From contig NC_089725.1 in assembly GCF_035083965.1 (NCBI RefSeq), forward strand, positions 27,599,925 to 27,663,924: DNA of 64,000 nucleotides, written 5' to 3'. This document shows, piece after piece, positions 1 to 12,439 of this stretch (position 1 is the stretch's first letter; every line of letters starts with the position of its first letter). Position numbers and translations under genes: made by a program. The stretch is from Branchiostoma lanceolatum (taxonomy: Eukaryota > Chordata > Leptocardii > Amphioxiformes > Branchiostomatidae). The notes under the pieces were generated by a model. It was not told the origin of the DNA. It made no database searches and saw only the letters and a list, made by a program, of their open reading frames with translations.

Positions 1-145
1 CTCTCAGTTGCACCACTGTGCTATTAGCTGAAACATCCTCGGGTATTTTCACATTTTCACCCAAAACGAAAACGCCTTGATAAGCCTGGACGCCAGACAG
101 CAGCTTGACCAGCAGTACAGCACAGAACGTAGCACGAAGTGCCAT
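1..145 (-). CDS. First coding exon of a secreted or membrane protein, possibly cadherin-like (runs off the left edge)
   Basis: The ATG at 143-145 opens a frame that runs without a stop to base 1 (48 codons plus one base). The context is favourable, with A at -3 and G at +4. Residues 1-21 form a signal peptide: short basic n-region, hydrophobic core AVLLVKLLSG, small residues before the likely cut at VQA. The following stretch ends in IPEDVSANSTVVQL. This resembles the start of a cadherin-type repeat, where an acidic E-[DN] after a proline precedes a T-x-V-x-x-L strand. The family assignment rests on about 14 residues and is tentative; the signal peptide is much firmer. No neighbouring exon is visible because the gene continues outside the window. 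Confidence 0.5.
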   Translation of the reverse strand, partial: MALRATFCAVLLVKLLSGVQAYQGVFVLGENVKIPEDVSANSTVVQLR

Positions 146-2860
146 CTTGGTAGGCGAAAATTGGGGCATATGATAAGAATCTTCACCACCAACCTCTGCT
201 AGGAGATCCCTGGAAAATACCCGACACCTACAGCAGAATATAATGAGGATTCATCCTCAGCTTTTTGAGTTTTGCTGAGCACAAACTTCCTCAAACCTGT
301 GCACCCCCCACAAAGCAGGTACGCGGAACTTTGGTATAGTGTTACACTTTGCAATTCAAAACACTGCTTCAAAGTGTTACGGGTGACAGTGACTTTGGGG
401 CCCCGAGAAGGGTATGTCAACATCGGTGGCTATTATGTGAGGGCGCTATCATTGTATTTTGCCCTTGCTATTAGTATGGTCAACATATACTGTTTTCGGT
501 CATGCTTTCTCCTCCTCCTGTCAAATCTTCCAATCGATTAATCTCGGTCATCCCTTGGCCGATAAGCTGAACTTTTGTATGCATGTAGAGTGAGTGTATA
601 CTCCCAGACGTTTTTTTTTAGATAAATGCCTTTAAGACGATTTTATTAAGTTCTTTCGGCCATTTTCAGACCAAAAACGCACATTTAGACCTCCAGTGCC
701 GTGGTATCTAAACCAAGGGGCCTGGCATTTGGTGCAGTTGTGTATTAATCAATTGGATATTGACCCAAATGACCCCATTACCAGTTTTTTCATAAACTAC
801 TTCAAAATTATTTATTTTGCGAGTTTTTGATGACATTTTTGGTTATTTCAAGTGTCCCGCGCACGCCGCGGCGTTTACGATTCCACATACGCCGGCAGCC
901 AGTACGCGGGCGATGTTTAGTACAAGCGGGTACAGCCAATGAGGAAGCGCCTTTGAAAGTCATTGAATGTTCCAAACTGCAGCTGTTTGAGCAAGTATAT
1001 AACCTCCTTAAGCTTGACAGGCCAGTTGTCTTGCAGGTGGCGCGTAATTATTGAATGGGGGGCCGGATGGGACGTTTTAGAATTAATTTTGGACAGGGGT
1101 GATTAAAAAAGCTCCCTTTTTTGATAGAGGTATTTTCTCAATGGTCCATTATGCATGGGAGTTCCTGTGAAAGTCCGTTCAACCCCATTCTAGCATCCAT
1201 AGGGGACACAAGCTCCATTTCGGGGCTGGAATGGATGTTATGTTATGGCTCCGTATTTTATGGTAGGGCTTCGTTACATGTTTTCGTGAATGCAGCTTCC
1301 AATTTTGTGCTACGCTAGACCGTGTGCCCTAACTTTGATAGCACGCTGTTGTACTTTTGCTCTCTCCAGAAGTTTGTGGTGAATTTAGGTAAGACGAAAT
1401 AAGAAGTGGATTCTACGATATTCTAGCTTTCTTTTGAGGGAGCAAGCCCCTGTTTATTGTGGATCTCAGTTGGATGTTGCACACCCTCAACTCTAGCGAC
1501 CGTCTCTTATAAGAAATTCTTCTGAGTCAAAACAACTCTGTATGGGAATGAAGGGCGTCCCTCTAGTTATAAGAACAACCGAGTTTACATTTCTTCAATA
1601 TGTCCAATTCTTGTAACTTTTAGGGGGAAAAGTATTTTCCCGTCAGAAATGATGCGCAAAATTGGGCATTTCACGTGGAATTAAACCCGTCACAAATATT
1701 TTAGTAAAAAAAATGACTGATATTGTCGATATCAAGCCAATTATCTAAAAAATCAAAACATCTTCCCAGAACGCAACAAAGGTCTATCTGGTGCAAAAAG
1801 GCGGATTACATGTGCATTCAACGCGGAAGACTACCCGGAAGTCAAGATGTTGCTTATAGCAAGGCTGGTAAGGCTGTTCATCTTTTTACACATCCTTTTT
1901 CATCCCATGCCGTTCTAAAACGACCTGAACCACAAAAAAATTCAAACGACATCAAGCAGAGTAATATATACTTTGTATTAAGATGTGGCACAATGAAAAT
2001 TTTTATCTAGAATATTGCTTTACAAATTCATAACTGCAATACGACAGCTCATATACCTCTTATTACCTCAAAATGGAATACATGGCCATTGGCATTTGGC
2101 ACACATACCTGTGCTGCCTTGAAACGCTACTGTCTATCTGCTTTTGCCGCCACAAGTAACATGTTTCTCCAAAGTGTATGATACACTAGGCATTATTCGA
2201 ATACTTCAAGAGCAGTTATAAGTCTGGCATGACAAGCCCAAACAGTATGTGAATGTTAAAATCGCATAATAAAAACGGTAACATTATATGATTTGACAAT
2301 CGAGCAAACACTAAACCTGGCTTCTAAAACCAGAAAACACAACATGCATGTTACTCAGTTAATCATCTAACACAGGCAAAGTTTAACACAATAAGAGTAA
2401 CTCTAAAATCTATGCAGAAACATGGCTGCGTGGATCAGAATCTATAGAATATATCTAGAATGGAATGGCAAATTCAATACTCTGGGTATAACCCAGCTGC
2501 TCCGGCCTCAAACAATTACGATCTATAGAAACAATTAAAGACAATCAAGTCGTCAAAATCATCAACAGGCACAATGTATACAATATCATTATTTATAGTA
2601 CAGTTATACGGTAGTTACAGCTTGTAAGACTGTATTTCTAGTCTAGCTATAGACCAAGAGGAGTGGTCTATAGAACCACCTGACACTTTATAAACCCCCG
2701 TACTCCTTCTGGATATAGTTAGAACAGCTCCGGATCCAATTACAAACAACACAAAGTCGCTATCAGATCTTAATCCTGGCTCCAAAATCCCATTTCTATG
2801 ATAGTAACAATTCCCCCTCCTCCTCGACAACCACGTCTACGTAATGCTTAATTCGGTCCC
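146..2860. other. No gene seen
   Basis: AT-rich DNA lying between the divergent start of the left-edge gene and the 3' end of the transporter gene. Open frames here are under 100 codons, lack recognisable motifs and have no matching splice sites. I see no RNA gene, and no repeat stands out until 2862. Confidence 0.5.
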
Positions 2861-2861
2861 A

Positions 2862-3030
2862 TTTCCAATCCGGGGCCTGACCGGGCTGTTTGCGAAAACG
2901 AAAAATAAACAATACATATCAAGAAAATACACAACATATGCTTAGGAGTATTTTTTTACGTTTTGTGTCTTTTGTTGTCTTTTATATCAGATTTTTCCTT
3001 CCCACAAGCTGCCCGGCCGGCCCCCGGATT
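2862..3030. repeat. Palindromic dispersed element, copy A
   Basis: The ends are imperfect inverted repeats: CCGGGGCCTGACCGGGC near 2873 against GCCCGGCCGGCCCCCGG near 3010. The interior carries an AT-rich, purine-biased strand (AAAAGACAACAAAAGACAC when read on the minus strand). Two further copies lie at 37905-38040 and 48113-48295. This copy sits 36 bp past the transporter stop codon, so it probably lies in that gene's 3' UTR. Confidence 0.65.
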
Positions 3031-3065
3031 AGAAACAGGATTGAACCATTACTCTGGTACTCCCT

Positions 3066-6000
3066 CTACAGCTTGGTGACGTTCATCTTTTCAGCTTTGC
3101 TGTGCCCGTTGTAGGCGGGGGGACCGTCTATGGCGACCTCCTCATAGTCGGTGGGCACGGGCGGCAGTGTGCCCCGCACGTGATGGTCGATGATCCCCGC
3201 GCCGATGGAATCTCCCAACACGTTGGTGGCGGTTCGGAACCGGTCCCTGGAAAAAAGGCATCATTACCTTCGTCGACGAAATGGTTTCGTCGACAAGGTT
3301 ATTCGATGGTGCTTGTCTGTGTGTCTGTTAGTGAACAGAATAAGTCGAGAACGCCTGGATGGTTTGTTGTCGTAGTTGGTGTGTCGGTGTGTATGTGGGA
3401 AATCTCAAGATGATTAGATTTTGGGCGAAGTGTTTTGCATAATTGACGAGAAAAGTGTAAAAATGTGTTACATTGTATGCTGAAGTATGTGTACGTGCTG
3501 GCTGTGTTATTCCAAGGCGTCATGCATAGGGGCAAGGGTCCTGAGGGGTCATATTGGAGGCAGGAAACGTCAGTTACACAAATTGGCTGTCAGCCAGCTG
3601 TTGGCATTGGTAAGGTAGTCTCCAAGCAGACGTATGGGCTGGCTATAGCAGGGGCAGGTTTTGCTTCAGACTTTGAAAGGGAATTACTCAAGAAGGGCTT
3701 GGTGGATGGTCATAAATTTTTGTAAGTACATAGCTTGAGTGCTGATGTACATGATTAGATACTTATTATGCAAATCAGTATCTAATTTGCATGATTAATG
3801 AGGAAAGTTTATACATCCATCAATTTCCATGATAGGACTCTCAAACATGTGACATATGTAACTAAGGAAGAGAGAAATGTTAATAGACATCAGCTTTGCA
3901 AATGAGAACCTCATTGACATAATTAATGTGAAAAACTATAACTCGAGATGGTCTTGATGGATGGTCATGATTTTTGGTATGTAGATAGCTTACGTGATGC
4001 TTTGTATGATTGGATAATAATTATGCAAATCAAATTCTAACTCACATGATTAATGAGGCAATTTTAAAAATCTGCTGTGTTCCATGATATGACTATTCAA
4101 ATATGTGACATTTGTAACTAAGGAAGAGAGGAATGTTGATAGATAGGAAATATGCAAATGTTGGCCTAATTAGCATAATCAATGAGAAACTACTATAATT
4201 CCATACTAGTAAATGACGGCAATTTCATACTTGTGGCATTAGGAAGTTGTGTGAATGTGAACACCATGGAATCAAATTATGCTAATAAGGAGGGAGCTTA
4301 TTTGCATAATTGATGATAAATGTTAGCATAACCTTCTTTGTTAAGCTCATAGTCATAACAAGGAGGTTTGGACAACTTATGTTATTTGGGTGAAGAGGGT
4401 CAACTGGTATGATTGATGATTGATGAAAAACACTCCTAATACGTCAGTCATAAAGGTCAAAATCATTTGACGAAGGTATGAGGTCGTAGAACTCTTGTTT
4501 GGACTGTGCACGTGTCAAAGCATCTTCAAAGATATCTGGTTAGACTTTACTTTCAGTGAATAACTCCAAACAAGCTGTAATGTATCTTCTGTATTAGATG
4601 CCCAGACAGATCGTTGACTCTACACAGAAAAAAAAAAAACCGTTGTATTTTCTGCATTAACATGTTGTTCTCTAGTTCAAATCTTCTCCAGTGTACAGTT
4701 ATCTGGAAACTACAGGCTCTGTTACATCTTTAAATGACTGATGAGGAAACGGAGCTAGGGAAACTTCCATTTTGAGTCGATTCCTATAGCTTTCGTGTCG
4801 TTGTTTCCCCGATGACTTTGTCAATCAAAATGCTCTGTCATATTCTGCTAACGTTACATGCTTCTTCGTCTGCTATGTCTATGTTATTAATGTTCACATG
4901 TCCATATGTATCCCAATGGATGTCATATGAGGCAACAGTACAAAGACATACTCACAGGAACCAGTCGACGGCGAAGAGAAGAGTGACGTCTTCGATCGGC
5001 AGCCCCACAGCCGTCAGAACGATCACCATGGTGATGAGCCCAGCTGACGGTATCCCGGCAGCCCCGATGCTGGCAGCGGTCGCGGTGACGCTGTCAATTG
5101 TACACGGTGATGGTTTAGTGACCACAATGTCATGTCTAATCTTACAAGTGTGTGATTTAACACATGGATGTAGCCGAATATCCATTCTATTCTAGATAAT
5201 GTCCACTCCTCCGAATATTCAGTGATCAGGAGCGAATCAGAGATGGAATAGAATGGGTACCAGGCAAATGTCTTTACCCCACAAAATTTCATGTATTTCT
5301 TGAAAATGTGATCAGATCAGGCTATTTCTGTACCATCGAGAAGAATAGCAAGATTTTAGTTCAATTGTACCTCATCAACCATCTATAAGCTTCATAAATG
5401 AATAAACTAATAAACAAAGTGCCTCTACATTTCAGCCAGTTTTACTCTTCTGTTGGCAATCAAGCACCTAGTACCTCTATTTGTACTTTGTGTGCCAGCG
5501 GAAGACTTTACCAGATCTCTCCCGCAAAAGGTCCCCTTAGTTTGGCCAAGGTGAAGTTTTACACTTTTTACAGCCCATATAGAGGTCTAGTGGAGGCTTC
5601 ATGGGCAAAGTTCAAAGGCGACACTCTCGCTCACCTGATGGCGACGATCTGTCCGAAGTTGAGCGTGATGCCGTTGACCTGGGCGATGAAGATGGAGGCG
5701 ACGGCCTCGTACAGCGCGGTGCCGTCCATGTTGATGGTCGCTCCCACCGGCAGCACCAGGCGGGCCACGCGGGGATCCACGCCGTTCTTGTCCTCCAGGC
5801 ACCGGATCGTCACCGGCAGAGTAGCGGAACTAGGATTAGATTGGTAGCAAGACGGTCAATAATACACTCTCCAAGTGTATGGAACATAGTACAGCTACTA
5901 GTTATTGCACCTGACAAGAATGAATATCATCACATTTCAATTATCTTTGTTGTGTCGTATTCAGTTGTTGATGTTGCTGTCGGATCGTCACCGGCAGGGT

Positions 6001-9000
6001 AGCGGAACTACAACGATATTGCAAATAAGAATACTATATAGCTATATAGACAATGGTCTGTGACAGTCTAAGCTTCAAGTGCAAGTTTCGGACTATTTGT
6101 TACATACAGTGGGTCAAAATGACGTGTATTACCTGCATGAACAATGCCGAAACTTTAAGATATAACGTTAGACAAGTTCTCATGACAATCTAATGTTGTG
6201 CTTTGTATTCTCGCCACACAATCTGTCAAATTGATGTGTGCTGCACACCAGCGGCAACTCTAGCTAGCTTTAAGAGTACTTTCATTATGATTTGCCAATT
6301 GATATATACATATATGTTGTAGTAACGGAAAAGTCTATTGCCATGCATAAGATACAAAATATGTGGTATTCTCACCTGGAGGCGGTACCAAACGCCGTGA
6401 CCAGAGCCTGGCCGATCCCAGCGATGTACTTAAACGGGTTCTTCCGGGTGAAGATCAGGTAGAGCCCGGGGAGGACGATGAAGCCGTGGATGGCCAGTCC
6501 TGTGCACAACACGGAGACACGGTTTGTTGTGACGGAACCAAGAATAACATTACGGCTTGCAGCTTGTATTCAGAATCAACGAAAAGCGCTATCGCACTAT
6601 TTTCTCATAATTTTTTTCAACTCTTACAAATGACAAACACTACCACGGCTTTCCTATTTATCTTTAGTTCTTTACAAATCGTTTGTCATTCAGTCACGAC
6701 AAAAGGATTATCGATACCAATACAATACATTACAATACAATAATAGGTAATAGGTAACAGGTAAACTTACCGGCAATGACAGTGACCATGTACATGCCGA
6801 GCTGCCCCACCAGTTTGGCCGGATCGATCATCTGCATGATTTTGCCTGCAATGAGGAACATGATGCCGACCGGGGAGTACCTGCGGACATAATCAATAAT
6901 TTACAGTAGTATTATTAGATTTGTTTCAACTGTAAAAAGGTTCACTGGACCAGGCTATACACTGGTATCTTAAATGAGTCTTATTGTTGTAAATAGGTAA
7001 CTTAAATGCACCGTCTTGGAGGCAAAATCTATTGTTCATCAGAAGTCCTTTAAAGCTGCAAGTTTAAAATATTCCAAAGAGACTTGACGTAGAAACTCAA
7101 AGGGACAAAAAATATAATCTATGTTGTCAGAACCTATTGCTATGCGTACATTACATTTTGAACCACTATCACAAGTTAAGTGGGTTTTGCCATAACAAGT
7201 TACATGGTACACAAGTTTCCAGCAGCAATGTTTACGCGTATGTAACTTACCACATGATAAGGTAGACCAGCGTCATGATGCAGTCGTTGAAGATGGTGAA
7301 GACCTGGACAAGAGGCTTGCCCTTCTCGCCCATACGGCCCAACACCACACCGAAGAAGATTGCGAAGGTGATGATGCCCAGAACGTTCAGACGGTTGGAG
7401 TAGCTGAAATCGATCGATGAAGCAGTGACGTCGATTGTGCTAATCTAGGTTTTGCAAGCCTTCGTTAATATTCGTCGTGTTAGATTGTGATCTACCGTTG
7501 TAGGGATCTCGGGAATGTTCCTGAGCAGCCTTCACCTATTGGATCCCGAGTCTCATTGAGTCAACTTGTCTTAGTCATTATATGAAGGGATGGAATTGCC
7601 TCAATCATGACGTTAGGGGGAGAGATGTTGCCTAATTAGTCCTACTCATGTAACCCGTAGCCTTGAAGTGGCCTTCCGGTTTTGTTACGTGATGACCATG
7701 GAGTAAAAAAAGTTTGAGTTGGCTTTTGCGACTGAACAAATGCTAAATGTTTCAATTAGACTTTAATGAGTTGTTAAGGGCATTAGCTTAAGTTGGCTAA
7801 TTGGGTAGCCCTGGCTGTACTTTTTTACAGTCAAATAAATCAAATCAAGGGCATTAGCTGATGTCTTAACTCCCGGTCTAAATCTTTCTTAGTCAATGTG
7901 AGCGTAAGATCTTACCCTCCCTGTGTCGAATACACCGTGATCTCCTCCGGGATGGCTGTCCCGTTCATCATCATGGTGGTCATGGTGGAGGCCATGGAGG
8001 TGATGTTAGGAGGGGTGTAGGCCGGGTTGGGCACGGTTTGCTCCACGATCTGGGAGTTATACTGCAAAATACATGTGGGGAATTAAACCTAAATAACCAC
8101 CCAGTCGTTATAGTCACAGAACAGATCATACCAAACACATCGCAAGGCAGCAAAATAAAACATAAGACAATGCAGACCGAAGGCATCACACCACAGTCAC
8201 ACCACAGTCTAAGAGCCGGGAGGTTTTTAAAACTCAAGTAATCTAACATCGTATGGAAGCACAAAGCTACCGTTATGCTCTACACAATTCAACGGTTCTG
8301 TGCGAGATTTGCCATGAAGACTTACCGACTGAAAGCAGGCCTGGGCGATGTTGTCAGGAAACATGTTCCTAAGTTGTAAAACAAGCTCTGTTTAGAAACG
8401 ATTTTAAGATTGATACCTAAATAATGCAATATGCAATTAGGTTGAAGAGGTCTACCCGATTCTGAATGACTCAAAACCTCGTCTGATGTCAATGCTGGTG
8501 GTGGTTTTGTCGACAAAAAAAACGTGTACGTACGGTCCATGAAGTAAAGCTGCAGTCCATAAAGTGAACCCGCAGTCCACTTATCTAAAGTAAAGTAAGG
8601 TCCATAAAGTAAAGTACGGTCCATACAATAAGTAAAGACCATCCCAGGAGGCAGCCTGATGTTACCTGATGAGGTCCAAGAAGGAGTCTGCAGCGCTGAC
8701 CCTTCGGGAACTGCCCGCCCTGGCAATGGCGTCCGGGTCCCCCTTTCCGGGGTGGATGGCCACCACCAGGATGATGCCTAAAATAGCACACACAAAGAAT
8801 ACACAAAATATAGTTATGTTTATAAGCTGTTTACCAGAGATCGCAAACAAGAACAATCTGACCTGGTTCGAAGATTTAGATCGCCATTCAGGTCCCTTCA
8901 TAATGATGATGTTTATTTGCAAACTCGTTCAAGAAGGCTAATTGCAACCGTACACACGCCACGATACCATAAAAAGGTAAAATGACTGCCTGGTCTATAG

Positions 9001-10145
9001 ATCTGTCTGATCTTTCTTCATACATTACTGGCCGGGGGGTGGGTGTGACATTTTCTTTGAAGGCAGTGGCGTGAGTTAAGTCCCAATAATGACAAGTGGC
9101 TTTTGTGCTTCTAGAAGCAATGTGTTTTTTTTAGGACTTTTAGATATCGTACACACCTATGATAACAGCGATGAGAGTGGTGCCGGCGTAGTACGCCACG
9201 GCCCGGCCGCCTACTCTGCCGGAGGTCTTGGCGTCAAGGGCGGCCAGGGCGGAGATGATGCTGCAGAGGATCAGCGGCAGGATCATGCTCTTCAGCATCC
9301 TGATGAACAGCTCGCCCGGGAAGGAGAAGTACGCGATGTTCTGGAGATATTGCAAAAGATGGACATTAGCTTTAAAGTCAGATTATTTCCAACAACACAG
9401 ATTTGACTCAATATTTTCCACCAGTGCCTCCAATCTCATCAGACTACGGAGCTTTCTAAGCAAACTACAACTACTAGGTCCTTTGTTATCATGAAAACGA
9501 CGGTAGTAAGTTCAATCTTCGTGCGCAAAACATGTATATACCGACACAGATTAATTGTCAAGTCAATAAGAGCATAGGCATACAATAAAGATATTTCAGT
9601 CATTCAATTGAAAGATTGACATGTATGGTTAATGAGATGTCAACAATGGTACAGCACGATGACATTGCATTCGTAAATTCTAGATAAATGTATGTACCTG
9701 CATACGTGTACGTGGTTGTGGTTGTTAAGTGCTTAAGCCCCTGTCATACTTGTGCGTATATACAAGTCCGCATGAGTTGCGTATTAACGTGTTTTGGGTT
9801 AAGGTTAAGTTTGCAGCCGAATAAGTGATTTCTTAGGTTCGATAACCAGGCTGCACAACGGTGGGTCAAAGTAGAAAACAACTTTTTCCCCGCAAACCTT
9901 TAATTTACTAAACCAAAAAAAAGGTTAATGCGCAACTCACGTGCACTTGAATATACGCACAAGTGTGACAGGGCCCTTACCTCATCAGACAGGTTGGCCA
10001 TCCGCATGAGGAAGCCCATGAGGATCCCCAGGCACACTCCCAGGATGGTCAGTAGCAGGAGGAGGTTCTCCTTGAACCACTTCTTACACTTCTGTCCCCG
10101 GGTGAGACCGTAGTCCACATCCTCGATCTCAACAGGGCCGTCCAT
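3066..10145 (-). CDS. Excitatory amino acid transporter (SLC1A/EAAT family), complete, 11 exons
   Basis: A sodium-coupled glutamate/aspartate transporter of the plasma membrane. Exons in order: 9981-10145, 9157-9340, 8666-8777, 8326-8368, 7916-8061, 7251-7403, 6771-6880, 6376-6499, 5635-5829, 4956-5090, 3066-3246. All junctions are GT-AG; the total is 1548 nt, 515 residues, near the usual 520-570. TM1 spans about 28-47. The large extracellular loop has glycosylation sites at N187 (NIT) and N201 (NGT). HP1 carries SSSATLP (345-351). TM7 carries NMDGT (379-383), the sodium site. TM8 carries DRFRT with R460 aligned to the arginine that binds the acidic side chain, so it should carry acidic rather than neutral amino acids. 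A 9-nt UTR stub and acceptor precede the ATG, so a noncoding first exon lies upstream. The exact paralogue (EAAT1, 2 or 3) cannot be fixed by eye. Confidence 0.95.
3290..3420. repeat. Dispersed repeat fragment
   Basis: Contains the run of TGTGTCTGTTAGTGAACAGA and related TG-rich sequence. It resembles the pieces at 31470-31620 and 44455-44790, which also join a TG-rich start to a 'cataactc/cataagtc' motif and a gatt-ttt-ggta stretch. Lies in the last intron of the transporter gene. Confidence 0.4.
3690..4460. repeat. Diverged tandem repeat of about 260 bp carrying octamer-like motifs
   Basis: Two main units (about 3690-3950 and 3951-4200) share, in order, GGTCAT(A/G)A-TTTTTG, ATGATT(A/G)GATA, TTATGCAAATCA, a second CATGATTAATGAGG, and GTAACTAAGGAAGAGAG. 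A third, more degraded unit continues to about 4460. The octamer ATGCAAAT recurs. The units are about 70 percent alike by eye. Lies in the last intron of the transporter gene. Confidence 0.6.
5981..6010 (-). repeat. Displaced 30-bp copy of a transporter exon start and its splice acceptor
   Basis: Bases 5981-6010 match 5803-5832 at 29 of 30 positions. The latter is the 5' end of transporter exon 9 with its TAG acceptor. The DNA between the copies is unrelated. Read on the minus strand, the decoy acceptor would give the first eight or so exon residues and then a stop 14 codons later, so using it would truncate the protein. Confidence 0.8.
8525..8640. repeat. Short imperfect tandem repeat
   Basis: Five or so units of about 20-25 bp built on GTCCATAAAGTAAAG and variants. 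Located in the transporter intron between exons 8326-8368 and 8666-8777, ending about 25 bp from the downstream exon. Confidence 0.7.
9736..9976. mobile_element. Harbinger-like MITE abutting the exon 1 splice donor
   Basis: The terminal inverted repeats extend about 55 bp: left AGCCCCTGTCATACTTGTGC, right (reverse complement) GGGCCCTGTCACACTTGTGC. A TTA target duplication lies at 9733-9735 and 9977-9979. The termini and 3-bp TTA duplication are typical of PIF/Harbinger miniature elements. On the transporter strand, exon 1 ends at 9981 and its donor GTAAGGG is made of one flanking G (9980), the duplicated TAA and the first bases of the element. Confidence 0.75.
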
Positions 10146-10502
10146 GCTTCTTCACTGCAAGAGAAGCGAACACAAAACACTGTTGTTTGGGAACATCGGG
10201 ATAAACCTACTTATAGCGGTATTTACAGTTGCGCAAACTTTTGTACGGGGGCAGCGACGTGTATCTGTCACAACACGTTGGAATGTCCATTGCTTATTTT
10301 GCTCCCTGTTCTAACAACGCGCCGGTGTACAATTATGACAAGTACTGGTTATTATTACTAGGCTCCAAGATTGCAGTTCCCAGGACCTTAGGATTACTGT
10401 GCCCATTCAGGCCACTCCATTCGATGCATGTCATTGTGATTTTTGAACACAACAAATAGCATGGCCTGGGAGGATCGTGTGTGGTTTGGGTGGGTTGGGG
10501 TT

Positions 10503-10624
10503 ACTCTCCAAGCAAACCTTGGGCTCAGGCTGGTTTTTGGCGTGGTTTTAGGCGTTCTGGCTTTCTACTTTGTCCAGTTGGCGAAAGAAAGAAAACAGGA
10601 CAAAATCTCGTCTGCTTGGAGAGT
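10503..10624. mobile_element. MITE with CTCTCCAAGCA termini
   Basis: Inverted termini ACTCTCCAAGCA (10503-10514) and TGCTTGGAGAGT (10613-10624), flanked on both sides by GGGTT. Single ends with the same terminus occur at about 11394 and 53757, and a paired copy lies at 60910-61099. Confidence 0.65.
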
Positions 10625-12439
10625 GGGTTGGTCAAGAGGAAACATACAGTACTGCAACAGGTGGCTCATCATCTGTGCATCGTGGCCGCAGTGTTAGCAT
10701 TGCGCGGTGCACTGATACTTCCGTTTGTAAACATGGTACTACTGTGGCACTAACATGTGGCTGTACTATATACACAACAACAGTGCAGATCATATAAACA
10801 TGCACATATATATTTACAGCACACAAGGTCCATATTACATGCATTTATCTAAACATCGGCTCATTTGGATCCTTCTTGTGAACTGCATTGACCCATTTTA
10901 GAAAAACTACCATCGCCGCTTTGACGCATCTTGCTGTAAAGTACATGGTGCGTGTCAATGCCTGAGCTTCAGCCTTGCCAGAATAAGTGTCCAATGATAC
11001 GCGCTGACCTTTGACATTTGCATCGCTGACAGTTGATCTGTTTAACCGATTACAGGCACTCTGGTGAGCGACCTGTTTTTTCTGCATAAAAACAAGGAGT
11101 GGACAGTGTGGACTTATTTGTCAACGAATAACTGACTATTGCATTCATACTACGGCCAACATAATTAATTTTTGCCTTTCCCGGGGCCAAGGATGTGGGT
11201 GTTTGTTCCTATCAAAGTCTGTCCCATGCCTGAGACACCACAGTGCTGTACGTCCCCTGTGAACTGTAGTTGTGTGTCAATGTTGCGGTAAGGAATTTGT
11301 GGGCAAGGCTAAACATTGATCCGAGTTACCTCAGGCGTCATGGTGGACAGACTGTAGTACAAAGCCCGCAGTGTTACCGCCCTACATATACTAACTCTCC
11401 AAGCAAAACACTTGTTCTGGACAGTACGAATTCGTAGTGGAGTAGCGGAGAAGGAGACACCAAGAGTACAATTTGTCACGCTGGAGGTATTTTTCCAAAG
11501 AAAAAATGAAGCATATTATCATCTAAGTGTTGTGTTGCCACCATTGCTAACTACAGGTTACCCTCCGAGTCCAAGCATACCTACCGTTGGCAAAGCAGTG
11601 TCCATAGGCCGAAACAATATATCCATTTGCCACCGGTGGCAGATAGATATTGCTTCGGCTCCTGGATACTGCCTTGCCAACCTTGGATATGCTAGAAGAT
11701 TAACTGCAGGTTACGTTTGAAGTTAAGAATTTTACGTAACGAAAATGCCGTGTGAAAATAGAATTGAAATATACATTGGCACAAGCAAAAATATTTGTAA
11801 GAACAATGGTTTGAGCTGTAGAGCTTTGCATGTAGGCCTGCATAAACAACAGGTAGAGCTGTAGTGTAAGCCTGCATAAAATCTTACCTGGTAGAAGGCG
11901 GGACAGGTTAGAGCTTCAGTTCTTTGTTTGGAGGCAGACAGCCGTTAAAAGCTGCTTATAAGATTAAACGATCTTCTCAGTTGCCATTGTTGACGTAAAT
12001 AAATTTTGATCTCTTAGACTGGGAAAGAAACTCGCAAAAACAACACCAGCACGTAGGCATAAGCACTTGGGTAAAGATTACACGTCAATCAAAGTACGTT
12101 GGCTCGAATCTTTTCATGTGGAACAAGCGACATTTTGACCAACAAAAGCTGTTGCCAAACAGGAGGGGAAAAGCTAACAACGGGAAAGAAGACAGATAGA
12201 AAATTGCAGGAATGTCACACATCTGAGAATCTAACGATCAAATAATTGCATTTCAATGCAAGATTGTTTTGAGTTGGCCAACAGTGCAGAATATACATGT
12301 ACAGTAAACTTCTGGACGTTTCTCGACCGTACAATACAAACATCGTGTACAGTCTGTACTACTTAGCTACTGGTACACTGTTCAAACAGCGTCAGATGTC
12401 ACACGATCGTTACAACCTCGGTCATTGAACCACAATGAT

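Noticed and set aside
3102..3413. Plus-strand frame over the last transporter exon
   Set aside because: It is the antisense shadow of the conserved DRFRT-containing exon.
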